Shown: positions 1-5,093 of the stretch, piece after piece
Layout of the letters: each line of letters starts with the position of its first letter
Position numbering within the stretch: position 1 is the stretch's first letter
DNA from: Gammaproteobacteria bacterium
GTDB lineage: Bacteria; Pseudomonadota; Gammaproteobacteria; Pseudomonadales; Pseudohongiellaceae
Assembly (NCBI GenBank): GCA_947377625.1
Contig: CANCGR010000252.1
Location: 1-5,093 of the forward strand
DNA: 5,093 bases
Direction: 5' to 3'
Notes under the pieces: generated by a model
What the model was told of the DNA's origin: nothing
Databases searched by the model: none
What the model saw: the letters and a program-made list of their open reading frames with translations, nothing else
Position numbers and translations under genes: made by a program

Positions 1-657
1 GCTGAAAAATTACAGCGTCAGTTCCAGGATTATTTTGCAGAAGTCAGAACACTGCAGAAGAAATATGCCGACCGCATAAAGCTCTATGCCGCGTTTGAAA
101 CCGAAACCTGGCATGGCTCTGCCTCATATGTGCGCGAGCTGATTGCCGCCACCAAGCCCGATTACATTGTCGGCTCCGTGCATCATGTTGGCGGTATCGG
201 CATTGATGTAAACCGTGAGCTATACGAAGAAGCCAAACGCAAAGCCGGATCAATTGAACATCTGTATTGCCAGTATTTCGATCTGCAATTGGCGATGCTG
301 CAGGACCTCAAGCCTTCGGTGGTTGGCCACTTCGACCTGATCCGCATTTTTGATGATGATTATCTGGATACCTTGGAGTTGCCGTCAGTGTGGTCGCATG
401 TGGAACGCAACCTGAGCTACATCGCAGAACAGGGTTTTATTCTGGATTTCAACTTGCGCGGCTTCGACAAGGCCATCGAACAATATCCGTCGGTGTCGGT
501 GTTGAAGCTGGCGCTGCAGCTCGGCATTGCAATAGTGCCGGGGGATGATTCGCACGGCATCAACTCAGTGAGTCGCAACTTTGAACGCGGTATCGAAGTG
601 CTCAAAAGTCTGGGCCACAATTGCCAGTGGCAACAGCCGATGCTGTTTGACTGGTAG
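1..657 (+). CDS. PHP-family histidinol-phosphatase-like protein, 5'-truncated
   Basis: The reading frame is open from base 1 to the TAG at 655-657, giving 218 residues; the start lies upstream of the window. The family hydrolyses L-histidinol phosphate to L-histidinol in histidine synthesis, in the cytoplasm, using a metal cluster in a PHP (TIM-like) barrel. Motifs seen in order: FETETW (94-111, with a likely metal-ligand Glu), GSVHHVGGIGID (172-207, His pair at 181-186), GHFDLIRIF (325-351, His at 328) and PGDDSHG (538-558, Asp/His). Their order and spacing fit the HisK/HisJ-type monofunctional enzyme, usually about 260-280 residues, so roughly 50 N-terminal residues with the HxH motif should be missing. 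It could also be a PHP phosphoesterase with another substrate: no other his gene is visible to support the pathway. The family call is strong; the exact substrate is inferred. Confidence 0.85.
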   Translation, partial: AEKLQRQFQDYFAEVRTLQKKYADRIKLYAAFETETWHGSASYVRELIAATKPDYIVGSVHHVGGIGIDVNRELYEEAKRKAGSIEHLYCQYFDLQLAMLQDLKPSVVGHFDLIRIFDDDYLDTLELPSVWSHVERNLSYIAEQGFILDFNLRGFDKAIEQYPSVSVLKLALQLGIAIVPGDDSHGINSVSRNFERGIEVLKSLGHNCQWQQPMLFDW

Positions 658-659
658 CG

Positions 660-1595
660 CTATTTGCTGATCAAAAACGACAGCACTGTGCCGACAAAAA
701 TCACCAACCCCACATAGTTGTTGTGCAGAAACGCTTTGAAGCAAGCATCGCGCTGGCGGTGATAGATCAGCTTTTGCTGATACACAAACAGTGCACCAGC
801 TATCAACAAGCCGACGTAATACCAAGAACCAAGCTCAAAACGCCGACCGGCCAGCAGCAGGGTCCACAAGCACATCACTTGCAGGAAACCGATAATCACG
901 CGATCGGCTTCAGCAAACAGCACCGCAGTGGATTTCACGCCGATGCGCACATCGTCATCGCGATCCACCATCGCATATTCAGTGTCGTAAACCACGGTCC
1001 ACAATACATTGCCGACATACAACAGCCACGCGTGTGCGGGTAGCGCGCCGGTTTGCGCGGTGAACGCCATCATGCCACCCCACGAAAATGCGGCACCGAG
1101 CACCACTTGGGCCAGATGAGTGTGACGCTTCATAAACGGATAAATCAGCGCCAGTGCCAAGCCGCCCAGGCTCATCAGAATGGTGATGCCGTTGGTGAGC
1201 AGCACCAAAGCAAAAGCGATGAGGCACAGTGCTGCACAACACAACAAAGCTTCGCGAGGTGTCACTTTACCGGTGGCAAGCGGGCGTTGAGCAGTGCGTT
1301 TTACCTGGCCATCAAATTTGCGATCTGCGTAATCATTGATGCAGCAGCCGGCGGCGCGCATGCAAAGGGTGCCGAGCACGAAGATCACTACATTGGCGAT
1401 GGAAGGCGAACCTTTGCCAGCGATCCACAGACACCACAGCGTCGGCCACAGCAGCAAAAAAATGCCAATCGGCCGGTGCATGCGCATAAGCTGCCAGAAA
1501 TCCGGGGCGCGCTGATAAAGCACGGGCCAATGGGTTTTAATCGCTGTTTGCAAGGAAGAGAGCAGAGCAAGGTAACCAGGGTGTACGGGGCGCAT
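660..1595 (-). CDS. ubiA: 4-hydroxybenzoate polyprenyltransferase UbiA
   Basis: This 311-residue integral membrane enzyme transfers the polyprenyl tail to C3 of 4-hydroxybenzoate, the first membrane-bound step of ubiquinone synthesis. Both Mg-diphosphate-binding motifs are intact: NDYADRKFD at residues 87-95 (followed by KRTAQRPL) and DTEYAMVDRDDD at 204-215 (followed by the conserved IGVKSTAVLF). Hydrophobic segments lie near residues 43-60, 66-86, 117-134, 138-155, 162-180, 189-202, 233-250, 258-272 and 294-309. LLLWPTLW, YPFMKRHTHL, GALFVYQQKLI and NNYVGLV are near-identical to E. coli UbiA (about 290 residues). The N-terminus is about 20 residues longer than in E. coli. No good Shine-Dalgarno precedes the ATG at 1595, so a later GTG or TTG start is possible, but none has a better site. 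The gene ends 2 bp from the convergent phosphatase-like gene. Upstream is a marR gene on the same strand, not ubiC. Confidence 0.97.
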   Translation of the reverse strand: MRPVHPGYLALLSSLQTAIKTHWPVLYQRAPDFWQLMRMHRPIGIFLLLWPTLWCLWIAGKGSPSIANVVIFVLGTLCMRAAGCCINDYADRKFDGQVKRTAQRPLATGKVTPREALLCCAALCLIAFALVLLTNGITILMSLGGLALALIYPFMKRHTHLAQVVLGAAFSWGGMMAFTAQTGALPAHAWLLYVGNVLWTVVYDTEYAMVDRDDDVRIGVKSTAVLFAEADRVIIGFLQVMCLWTLLLAGRRFELGSWYYVGLLIAGALFVYQQKLIYHRQRDACFKAFLHNNYVGLVIFVGTVLSFLISK

Positions 1596-1624
1596 GTGGC
1601 AACTGCAATGAGGAGTTGATGCTG

Positions 1625-1653
1625 ATTATAGTCAGCGCCGGCAAGGCAATGAA
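1625..1653 (-). promoter_or_regulatory. Candidate sigma70 promoter for ubiA
   Basis: On the minus strand a perfect TATAAT lies at 1630-1625. A weak -35 (TTCATT, 1653-1648) lies 17 bp upstream. Transcription would start near 1618, leaving a leader of about 23 bases before the ATG at 1595. The -35 coincides with the loop of the stem-loop at 1637-1663. The perfect -10 and its placement make this plausible; the poor -35 suggests a weak or assisted promoter. Confidence 0.5.
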
Positions 1654-1663
1654 CCTTGTCGGC
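1637..1663. other. Stem-loop between marR and ubiA
   Basis: GCCGGCAAGG (1637-1646) pairs with CCTTGTCGGC (1654-1663) around a 7-base loop. Read on the plus strand the stem is 10 bp with one G-U pair; read on the minus strand the same position is an A-C mismatch. It begins 15 bp past the marR stop, where a terminator might sit, but no T-run follows it on either strand, so it is not a classical intrinsic terminator. It could attenuate read-through from marR into ubiA or serve as a protein site over the ubiA -35. Confidence 0.45.
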
Positions 1664-1677
1664 GAACCCGTTATCTC

Positions 1678-2109
1678 TCAGGTTGTGGGCAACGCTTGCA
1701 TCGTCTTCACCCAACCATCCACCGCCTTGTCGCCGCTTTGCGAGAATGCTCTGGCCAGATGCTGCATCTGGCTTTGCGTGAGCTGGGCTTCCAGTTTGGC
1801 GCCAGCCTTGCTCAAGCACAGTTGTTTTACGCGGCGATCGTGCTGGGCGGTTTCCACCTCGATCAAACCCTGCTCGGTCAGTTTACGCAGCGGGGCATTA
1901 AGCGCCTGCTTGCTGACGCCGAGGATCTGCAGCAGCTCGTTGATGTTCAAGCTGGGGTTGCGGCCAACGAAATACAGAATGCGGTGATGCACGCGCCCGA
2001 GTCCTTTTTCCAGCAGGATCTGGTCGGGCACGGCCGTGAAGGAGCGATAGGCAAAATAAAACAGTTCAATGGCCTGCTGCAGACGCGGGTCTTGAGATTG
2101 GTCAACCAT
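1678..2109 (-). CDS. MarR-family transcriptional regulator
   Basis: This 143-residue protein has the usual MarR length and layout: an N-terminal dimerisation helix (residues about 8-34), then a winged helix-turn-helix. NINELLQILGV (55-65) is the first HTH helix, SKQALNAPLRKLTEQGLIEVE (66-86) covers the recognition helix and the start of the wing, and the wing carries the conserved DRR at 91-93. A C-terminal helix (about 104-138) returns to the dimer interface. Such proteins are usually ligand-responsive dimeric repressors of their own and neighbouring genes. The ATG at 2109 lies within a repeated element shared with the aminotransferase promoter region, which points to autoregulation and control of the divergent gene. 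A single Cys (C98) lies just after the wing, so a two-cysteine redox switch is not possible. The effector cannot be read from sequence. The gene faces away from the aminotransferase and is upstream of ubiA on the same strand. Confidence 0.92.
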   Translation of the reverse strand: MVDQSQDPRLQQAIELFYFAYRSFTAVPDQILLEKGLGRVHHRILYFVGRNPSLNINELLQILGVSKQALNAPLRKLTEQGLIEVETAQHDRRVKQLCLSKAGAKLEAQLTQSQMQHLARAFSQSGDKAVDGWVKTMQALPTT

Positions 2110-2168
2110 ATTGACTAATGTTCCCTGGGGCGACTAGACTAGATAGGTAAACATTATTGACCTAATAA
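2109..2168. promoter_or_regulatory. Candidate MarR operator region with repeated ATTGAC(C)TAAT boxes
   Basis: Two near-identical boxes face the same way: TATTGACTAAT at 2109-2119 and TATTGACCTAAT at 2155-2166. The second sits in an inverted repeat, TTATT-N5-AATAA (2154-2168). A longer inverted repeat pairs TAATGTT (2116-2122) with AACATTA (2150-2156). The left box covers the marR start codon and the -35 of the aminotransferase promoter; the right box lies just past its predicted transcription start. This is where a local MarR dimer would be expected to bind to repress both genes. Binding is inferred, not shown. Confidence 0.55.
2111..2140 (+). promoter_or_regulatory. Candidate sigma70 promoter for the aminotransferase gene
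   Basis: TTGACT (2111-2116, 5 of 6 to consensus) and TAGACT (2135-2140, 4 of 6, with the key T, A and final T) are separated by 18 bp. Transcription would start near 2147, leaving a leader of about 46 bases. The -35 is embedded in the left repeat box, so a bound regulator would block RNA polymerase. Confidence 0.5.
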
Positions 2169-2192
2169 CGCCGCCACTTCGAGAGCACTCCC

Positions 2193-3326
2193 ATGCCCAC
2201 TTTGTCGCAACGCATCCAGGACCTGCATGCCTCACCTATCCGTGAAATTCTAGCAGTTATCAGCAAGCCAGGAATGATTTCCTTTGCCGGCGGGCTGCCA
2301 GCGCCGGAAAGCTTTCCAGAGCTCGATTTGCGTGCTGTCCCCAGAGACATGCTGCAGTACGGTGCCAGCGAAGGCGAGACCGCGCTGCGCGAACAGATCT
2401 GTCTGGATCTGCGCAAGACCGGGCTGCATTGCGATCCTTCGCAAGTGCTGGTGCTGTCCGGTTCGCAGCAGGGCATTGATCTGGTCGGCAAGCTGATGGT
2501 CGATAACGGCACCTTGCTGGCGCTGGAAAATCCGACCTATCTGGCAGCGTTGCAAGTGTTCCGGTTTTTCGGCGCCAGGTTTGCATCCCTGGATCGGCAA
2601 CAGCCAGAAGCATTACTCAAGCAGGCTGACAAACCCGCGCTTTGCTATGTAATCCCGACTTTTCAGAATCCGACCGGCTACTGCTACAGCCAACAGGAGC
2701 GGGAAGTGTTGGCAGCCGCCTGCGAACGGCAGGGTGTAGTGTTGTTTGAAGATGACCCCTATCGCGATCTTGTCTATGACAGTTGCGATCGCCAACCGGT
2801 TTGTTCGCTGATGCAGTCGGGTCAATGGATATACCAAGGCTCATTCTCCAAAACCATCGCGCCCGGTTTGCGGCTCGGTTATCTGGTGGCATCAAAAGAG
2901 CTGCTGCCCTATCTAACCCGACTGAAACAGGCAGCCGACCTGCACAGCAATAGAGTTAGCCAATATCTGATTCTGCAAGCGCTGCAGCATCCGCAACGTA
3001 TGCAGCGCATCACCGCACTACAAGCCAGCTACCGCAGCAAACGCGATGAGTTTGCTGCGGCCTTGCAACAGCATCTTTCAGAATATGCTCAGTGGGACCT
3101 TCCCAAAGGCGGGCTGTTTTTCTGGCTGAAACTACGACAGCACGCCGACACCGGGAAACTGTTGCAGCAAGCGATAGCCAAAGGTGTAGCCTTTATGCCG
3201 GGCGAACCCTTTTTCCACACACACCAAGGCCACAGCTACCTGCGGCTGAATTTCAGCCACGCGGATGCGGCGCAAATGCGCAAAGGCATGCAGATTCTGC
3301 AAACTGTGAACTGGCACATGCTTTGA
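2193..3326 (+). CDS. PLP-dependent aminotransferase, fold type I (KAT II/LysN-like)
   Basis: This 377-residue cytosolic enzyme should transfer amino groups between an amino acid and a 2-oxo acid using pyridoxal phosphate. Active-site residues are all present: Asn159 in FQNPTG, Asp187 and Tyr190 in EDDPYRDL, the Schiff-base Lys220 in GSFSKTIAPGLRLGYL, and the carboxylate-binding Arg351 in YLRLNFS. The 28- and 33-residue Asn-Asp and Asp-Lys spacings equal those of human kynurenine aminotransferase II (N202, D230, K263, from memory). The N-terminal MISFAGGLPAPESFP (residues 28-42) and YGASEGETALRE are typical of the 2-aminoadipate/aromatic/branched-chain group also found fused to GntR domains in MocR regulators. 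Here no DNA-binding domain is fused. A weak GAGAG (2181-2185) precedes the ATG by 7 bases. The gene is divergent from marR and probably controlled by it. The substrate cannot be assigned; candidates are 2-aminoadipate, aromatic or branched-chain amino acids. Confidence 0.93.
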   Translation: MPTLSQRIQDLHASPIREILAVISKPGMISFAGGLPAPESFPELDLRAVPRDMLQYGASEGETALREQICLDLRKTGLHCDPSQVLVLSGSQQGIDLVGKLMVDNGTLLALENPTYLAALQVFRFFGARFASLDRQQPEALLKQADKPALCYVIPTFQNPTGYCYSQQEREVLAAACERQGVVLFEDDPYRDLVYDSCDRQPVCSLMQSGQWIYQGSFSKTIAPGLRLGYLVASKELLPYLTRLKQAADLHSNRVSQYLILQALQHPQRMQRITALQASYRSKRDEFAAALQQHLSEYAQWDLPKGGLFFWLKLRQHADTGKLLQQAIAKGVAFMPGEPFFHTHQGHSYLRLNFSHADAAQMRKGMQILQTVNWHML

Positions 3327-3327
3327 G

Positions 3328-3374
3328 AAAAGCTGCCTATAGTGGGTGGGCCATCACACTATCGGCAGCTTGTT
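3328..3374. terminator. Stem-loop downstream of the aminotransferase gene, probable terminator
   Basis: AAGCTGCCTATAGTG (3330-3344) pairs with CACTATCGGCAGCTT (3357-3371): 15 positions with one T-C mismatch and a 12-base loop. It starts 3 bases past the aminotransferase stop. On the plus strand the stem is followed only by TTGTT, a poor U-tract. On the minus strand the stem ends in TTTT, so termination of antisense transcription from the right may be the better function. A 3'-end stabilising hairpin is an alternative. Confidence 0.6.
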
Positions 3375-3400
3375 AGGCAGTAATATCCGGCTCGACTGCC

Positions 3401-3408
3401 AAGAAGAG
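3401..3408 (+). promoter_or_regulatory. Ribosome binding site deciding the cytochrome start
   Basis: The purine-rich AAGAAGAG lies 6 bases before the ATG at 3415. Another ATG at 3411 is too close to this site and is in another frame. Only the 3415 start yields a signal peptide and the long cytochrome frame. Confidence 0.6.
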
Positions 3409-3414
3409 CTATGC

Positions 3415-5093
3415 ATGAAAACAAAATCATATCTGCTGGCGACCTTGTTATTGTTATCCGGTCTACTGACCGGTTGGCCGGCAATTTCGCTGGCGGTAAC
3501 CGGCACCGCTATTCCTGAATTCAATTATCCGCTCGTGCACATTCCGCGTGTGGACGTCGAAGGCTATGGCGCGCTCACGGTAGAGCTGCGCCTGCAAGAC
3601 GCCACCAAGCTGGTGTTCAGCATCGACAGCGAGCAAGCCGCCAACAGCTCCATTGCGCCAGGCGCCAGCTACGATCTCAAAACAGGTGTGATGGTAGTGC
3701 CACTGCTAAAAGCCGGCAGCGCCTACTACAACGCCCGCCTGCAAAGCACCACCGGCAACCTGTTTCAGGTGGTGGAGCTCAAGCCAGCCACTCTGGCGGG
3801 GCAGAGCAGTTATCAGCAGCAGTGTGCCAATTGCCACGGTGCTGATGGTTTGGGCGGCCCGCTCAAGATCTCAATGAAGAACTGCCGCTGGTGCACCGAT
3901 GTCAATGTGTTGAGCACCTACATTGCTGGCAATATGCCGTTTGGCGCCGCAGCCAAATGCAGTGGCAGTTGTGCTACCGATGTTGCGAATTTCATTCTCA
4001 CCGTGTTCAACACCAGCACCGCGCCGCCCGTGGAAAAAACGCTCTCGGCGCTGCAGAGTCTGGCGCCAGTGGATACCTTGCGTAAAGCCAGTCTGCAGTT
4101 GGTCAGCCGCCTGCCTACCGCGCAAGAACAACTGTTGGTCACCCAGAACGGTGAAGCCGGCCTGCGCACCGCGCTCAATGGCATGATGACTGAAGCCCCC
4201 TTCTTCAATCGCCTCTCGGAAATTTTCAATGACTTCCTGCTGACCAATCGCTATCTCACCAGCAACGGTACCGAAGCTGCCATCAGCCTGATGGGCGACT
4301 TTCCCAAAGCCCGCTGGTATGCATCCGACGTGCACGATGCCGTGTTTACCTTCAACCAAACCACCGCTAACGATAGCGTTGCGGCCGAGCCGTTGGAGCT
4401 GATCAACTACGTCGTGAAAAACAATTTGCCGGCTACCGAGATGCTGACGGCCAATTACTTTATGGTGAATGGTTATTCAGCCAAAAGTTACGGCATCACC
4501 GATGTTGTCTTCAAGGATGAATGGGACCCAAAAGAATTCAAGCCGGCCAAGCTTGCGGGCATTCCGCACGCCGGCATCCTGTCGTCGCTGATGTTCCTGA
4601 ACCGTTACCCGACCAGTGCCACCAACCGTAATCGCGGGCGTTCACGCGTGGTTTACGATTTGTTTCTGGATGTCGATATTCTCGCGCTCGATGGCGTGCG
4701 ACCCAACGGCACGGCGGTGGACATCACCCGTGTGGCGCCGACGATGGAAAACCCCGACTGTGTGAAATGCCACAGCTTGCTGGACCCCGTGGCCTCACTG
4801 TTTCAGGACTGGAACCTGCGTGGCCGTTTCGCATTGGCGCGCACCTGGTACAAAGACATGTTCCAGGCTGGCTTTGCCGGCACCACGCTGCCGACGGTAA
4901 ACAAAGACAACAAGCTGCTGTGGTTGAGCCAGCAGCTTGCCAAAGATCCACGCTTTGACGCTGCCATGCTGCGCATCATTCACAAAGGGCTGACCGGGCA
5001 AGAGCCGCTGCGCACGCCTTCCTCATCAGCGACTACGGCAGAAGTAGAAGCCTACCAGGCCGAGCACTCCGAGCTGGAAAAAATCAAAGCCGC
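3415..5093 (+). CDS. Secreted c-type cytochrome with DUF1549/DUF1588/DUF1585-like regions, 3'-truncated
   Basis: The frame is open for 559 codons from the ATG at 3415 to the window edge, with no stop. Residues 1-27 form a Sec signal peptide (basic MKTK, leucine-rich core, ISLA cleavage site), so the product is exported and haem is attached in the periplasm. Residues 40-122 form a beta-rich region with two similar IP/VP-containing strands. A cytochrome c domain follows: CANCH at 137-141 and probable axial Met174 in NMPFG, with extra cysteines at 157, 160, 182 and 186. Residues 220-275 (DTLRKASLQLVSRLPTAQEQ, then FFNRLSEIF) resemble DUF1549. Residues 383-455 (PHAGILSSLMFL, NRNRGRSR, then a second CxxCH at 449-453 in CVKCHSLLDPVA) resemble DUF1588, and 499-534 (DPRFDAAMLRIIHKGLTG) DUF1585. 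This order is typical of planctomycete-type cytochromes, also seen in environmental gammaproteobacteria. An electron-transfer role is inferred; the partner is unknown. Domain names are from memory. Confidence 0.88.
   Translation, partial: MKTKSYLLATLLLLSGLLTGWPAISLAVTGTAIPEFNYPLVHIPRVDVEGYGALTVELRLQDATKLVFSIDSEQAANSSIAPGASYDLKTGVMVVPLLKAGSAYYNARLQSTTGNLFQVVELKPATLAGQSSYQQQCANCHGADGLGGPLKISMKNCRWCTDVNVLSTYIAGNMPFGAAAKCSGSCATDVANFILTVFNTSTAPPVEKTLSALQSLAPVDTLRKASLQLVSRLPTAQEQLLVTQNGEAGLRTALNGMMTEAPFFNRLSEIFNDFLLTNRYLTSNGTEAAISLMGDFPKARWYASDVHDAVFTFNQTTANDSVAAEPLELINYVVKNNLPATEMLTANYFMVNGYSAKSYGITDVVFKDEWDPKEFKPAKLAGIPHAGILSSLMFLNRYPTSATNRNRGRSRVVYDLFLDVDILALDGVRPNGTAVDITRVAPTMENPDCVKCHSLLDPVASLFQDWNLRGRFALARTWYKDMFQAGFAGTTLPTVNKDNKLLWLSQQLAKDPRFDAAMLRIIHKGLTGQEPLRTPSSSATTAEVEAYQAEHSELEKIKA

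Noticed and set aside
632..647. AACAGC-CGAT-GCTGTT hairpin as terminator of the phosphatase-like gene
   Set aside because: The stem is only 6 bp, lies inside the coding region and is followed by TTGACTGG rather than a T-run.
1053..1619. 188-codon plus-strand ORF across the ubiA region
   Set aside because: It is antisense to the strongly conserved ubiA gene, has no recognisable domain and is rich in His, Gln and Arg, as expected of a shadow frame. The 723-1043 ORF is rejected for the same reason.
1696..2118. 140-codon plus-strand ORF opposite marR (and the overlapping one at 1616-1987)
   Set aside because: The minus-strand frame encodes a complete MarR protein with an intact DRR wing; these are antisense shadows.
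2132..2143. Short tandem repeat GACTAGACTAGA in the divergent promoter
   Set aside because: It is barely two copies of 5 bp and overlaps the predicted -10; it is too short to call a repeat element.
3381..3386. TAATAT as the -10 of a cytochrome promoter
   Set aside because: It matches 4 of 6 consensus positions and has no acceptable -35 at 16-18 bp. The cytochrome gene may still have its own promoter, but this sequence does not show one convincingly.
3883..3897. CRWCT as an additional haem-binding site
   Set aside because: The residue after CxxC is Thr, not His, so covalent haem c attachment with His ligation is not supported.
3871..4359. 162-codon minus-strand ORF inside the cytochrome gene
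   Set aside because: It lies opposite the cytochrome c and DUF1549-like regions, which have clear motifs on the plus strand. The shorter ORFs at 3891-4186 and 4724-5001 are likewise shadows.
1..5093. A new defence, mobile or multi-gene system, CRISPR array, tRNA or rRNA
   Set aside because: All space except short gaps is filled by ordinary metabolic, regulatory and redox genes. No integrase, transposase, spaced direct repeats or structural RNA signature was seen on either strand.

Overview
The window looks like a chromosomal segment of a gammaproteobacterium. The main evidence is a full-length UbiA that matches the Escherichia coli enzyme closely from memory, including both Asp-rich motifs and the C-terminal ACFKAF/NNYVGLV blocks. 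The DNA is moderately GC-rich, and a large secreted cytochrome of the DUF1592/DUF1588/DUF1585 type at the right edge suggests a free-living environmental (possibly marine or polysaccharide-degrading) lineage. That last point is inference from family distribution. I could not run any search.

Layout from left to right: (1) 1-657, +, the 3' part of a PHP-family histidinol-phosphatase-like gene whose start lies outside the window. (2) 660-1595, -, ubiA, tail-to-tail with the first gene and only 2 bp between the stop codons. (3) 1596-1677, a short gap with a good -10 box for ubiA and a strong stem-loop. (4) 1678-2109, -, a MarR-family regulator. (5) 2110-2192, a divergent control region with repeated ATTGAC(C)TAAT elements and a TTGACT/TAGACT promoter. 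(6) 2193-3326, +, a fold-type I PLP aminotransferase of the KAT II/LysN-like group. (7) 3327-3414, a 15-bp-stem hairpin followed by a ribosome binding site. (8) 3415 to the right edge, +, a secreted c-type cytochrome open for 559 codons without a stop in the window.

The clearest regulatory unit is the divergent MarR/aminotransferase pair: the repeats lie over the marR start and the -35 of the aminotransferase promoter, as expected for local control and autoregulation. UbiA makes the ubiquinone precursor and may be transcribed from its own promoter, by read-through from marR, or both. The histidinol-phosphatase-like gene and the cytochrome belong to other transcription units running off each edge.

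No mobile element, CRISPR array, tRNA, rRNA or phage gene was seen. No clearly new multi-gene system is visible. The least characterised element is the truncated multidomain cytochrome, with its unusual cysteine pattern and apparent duplicated N-terminal beta motif.
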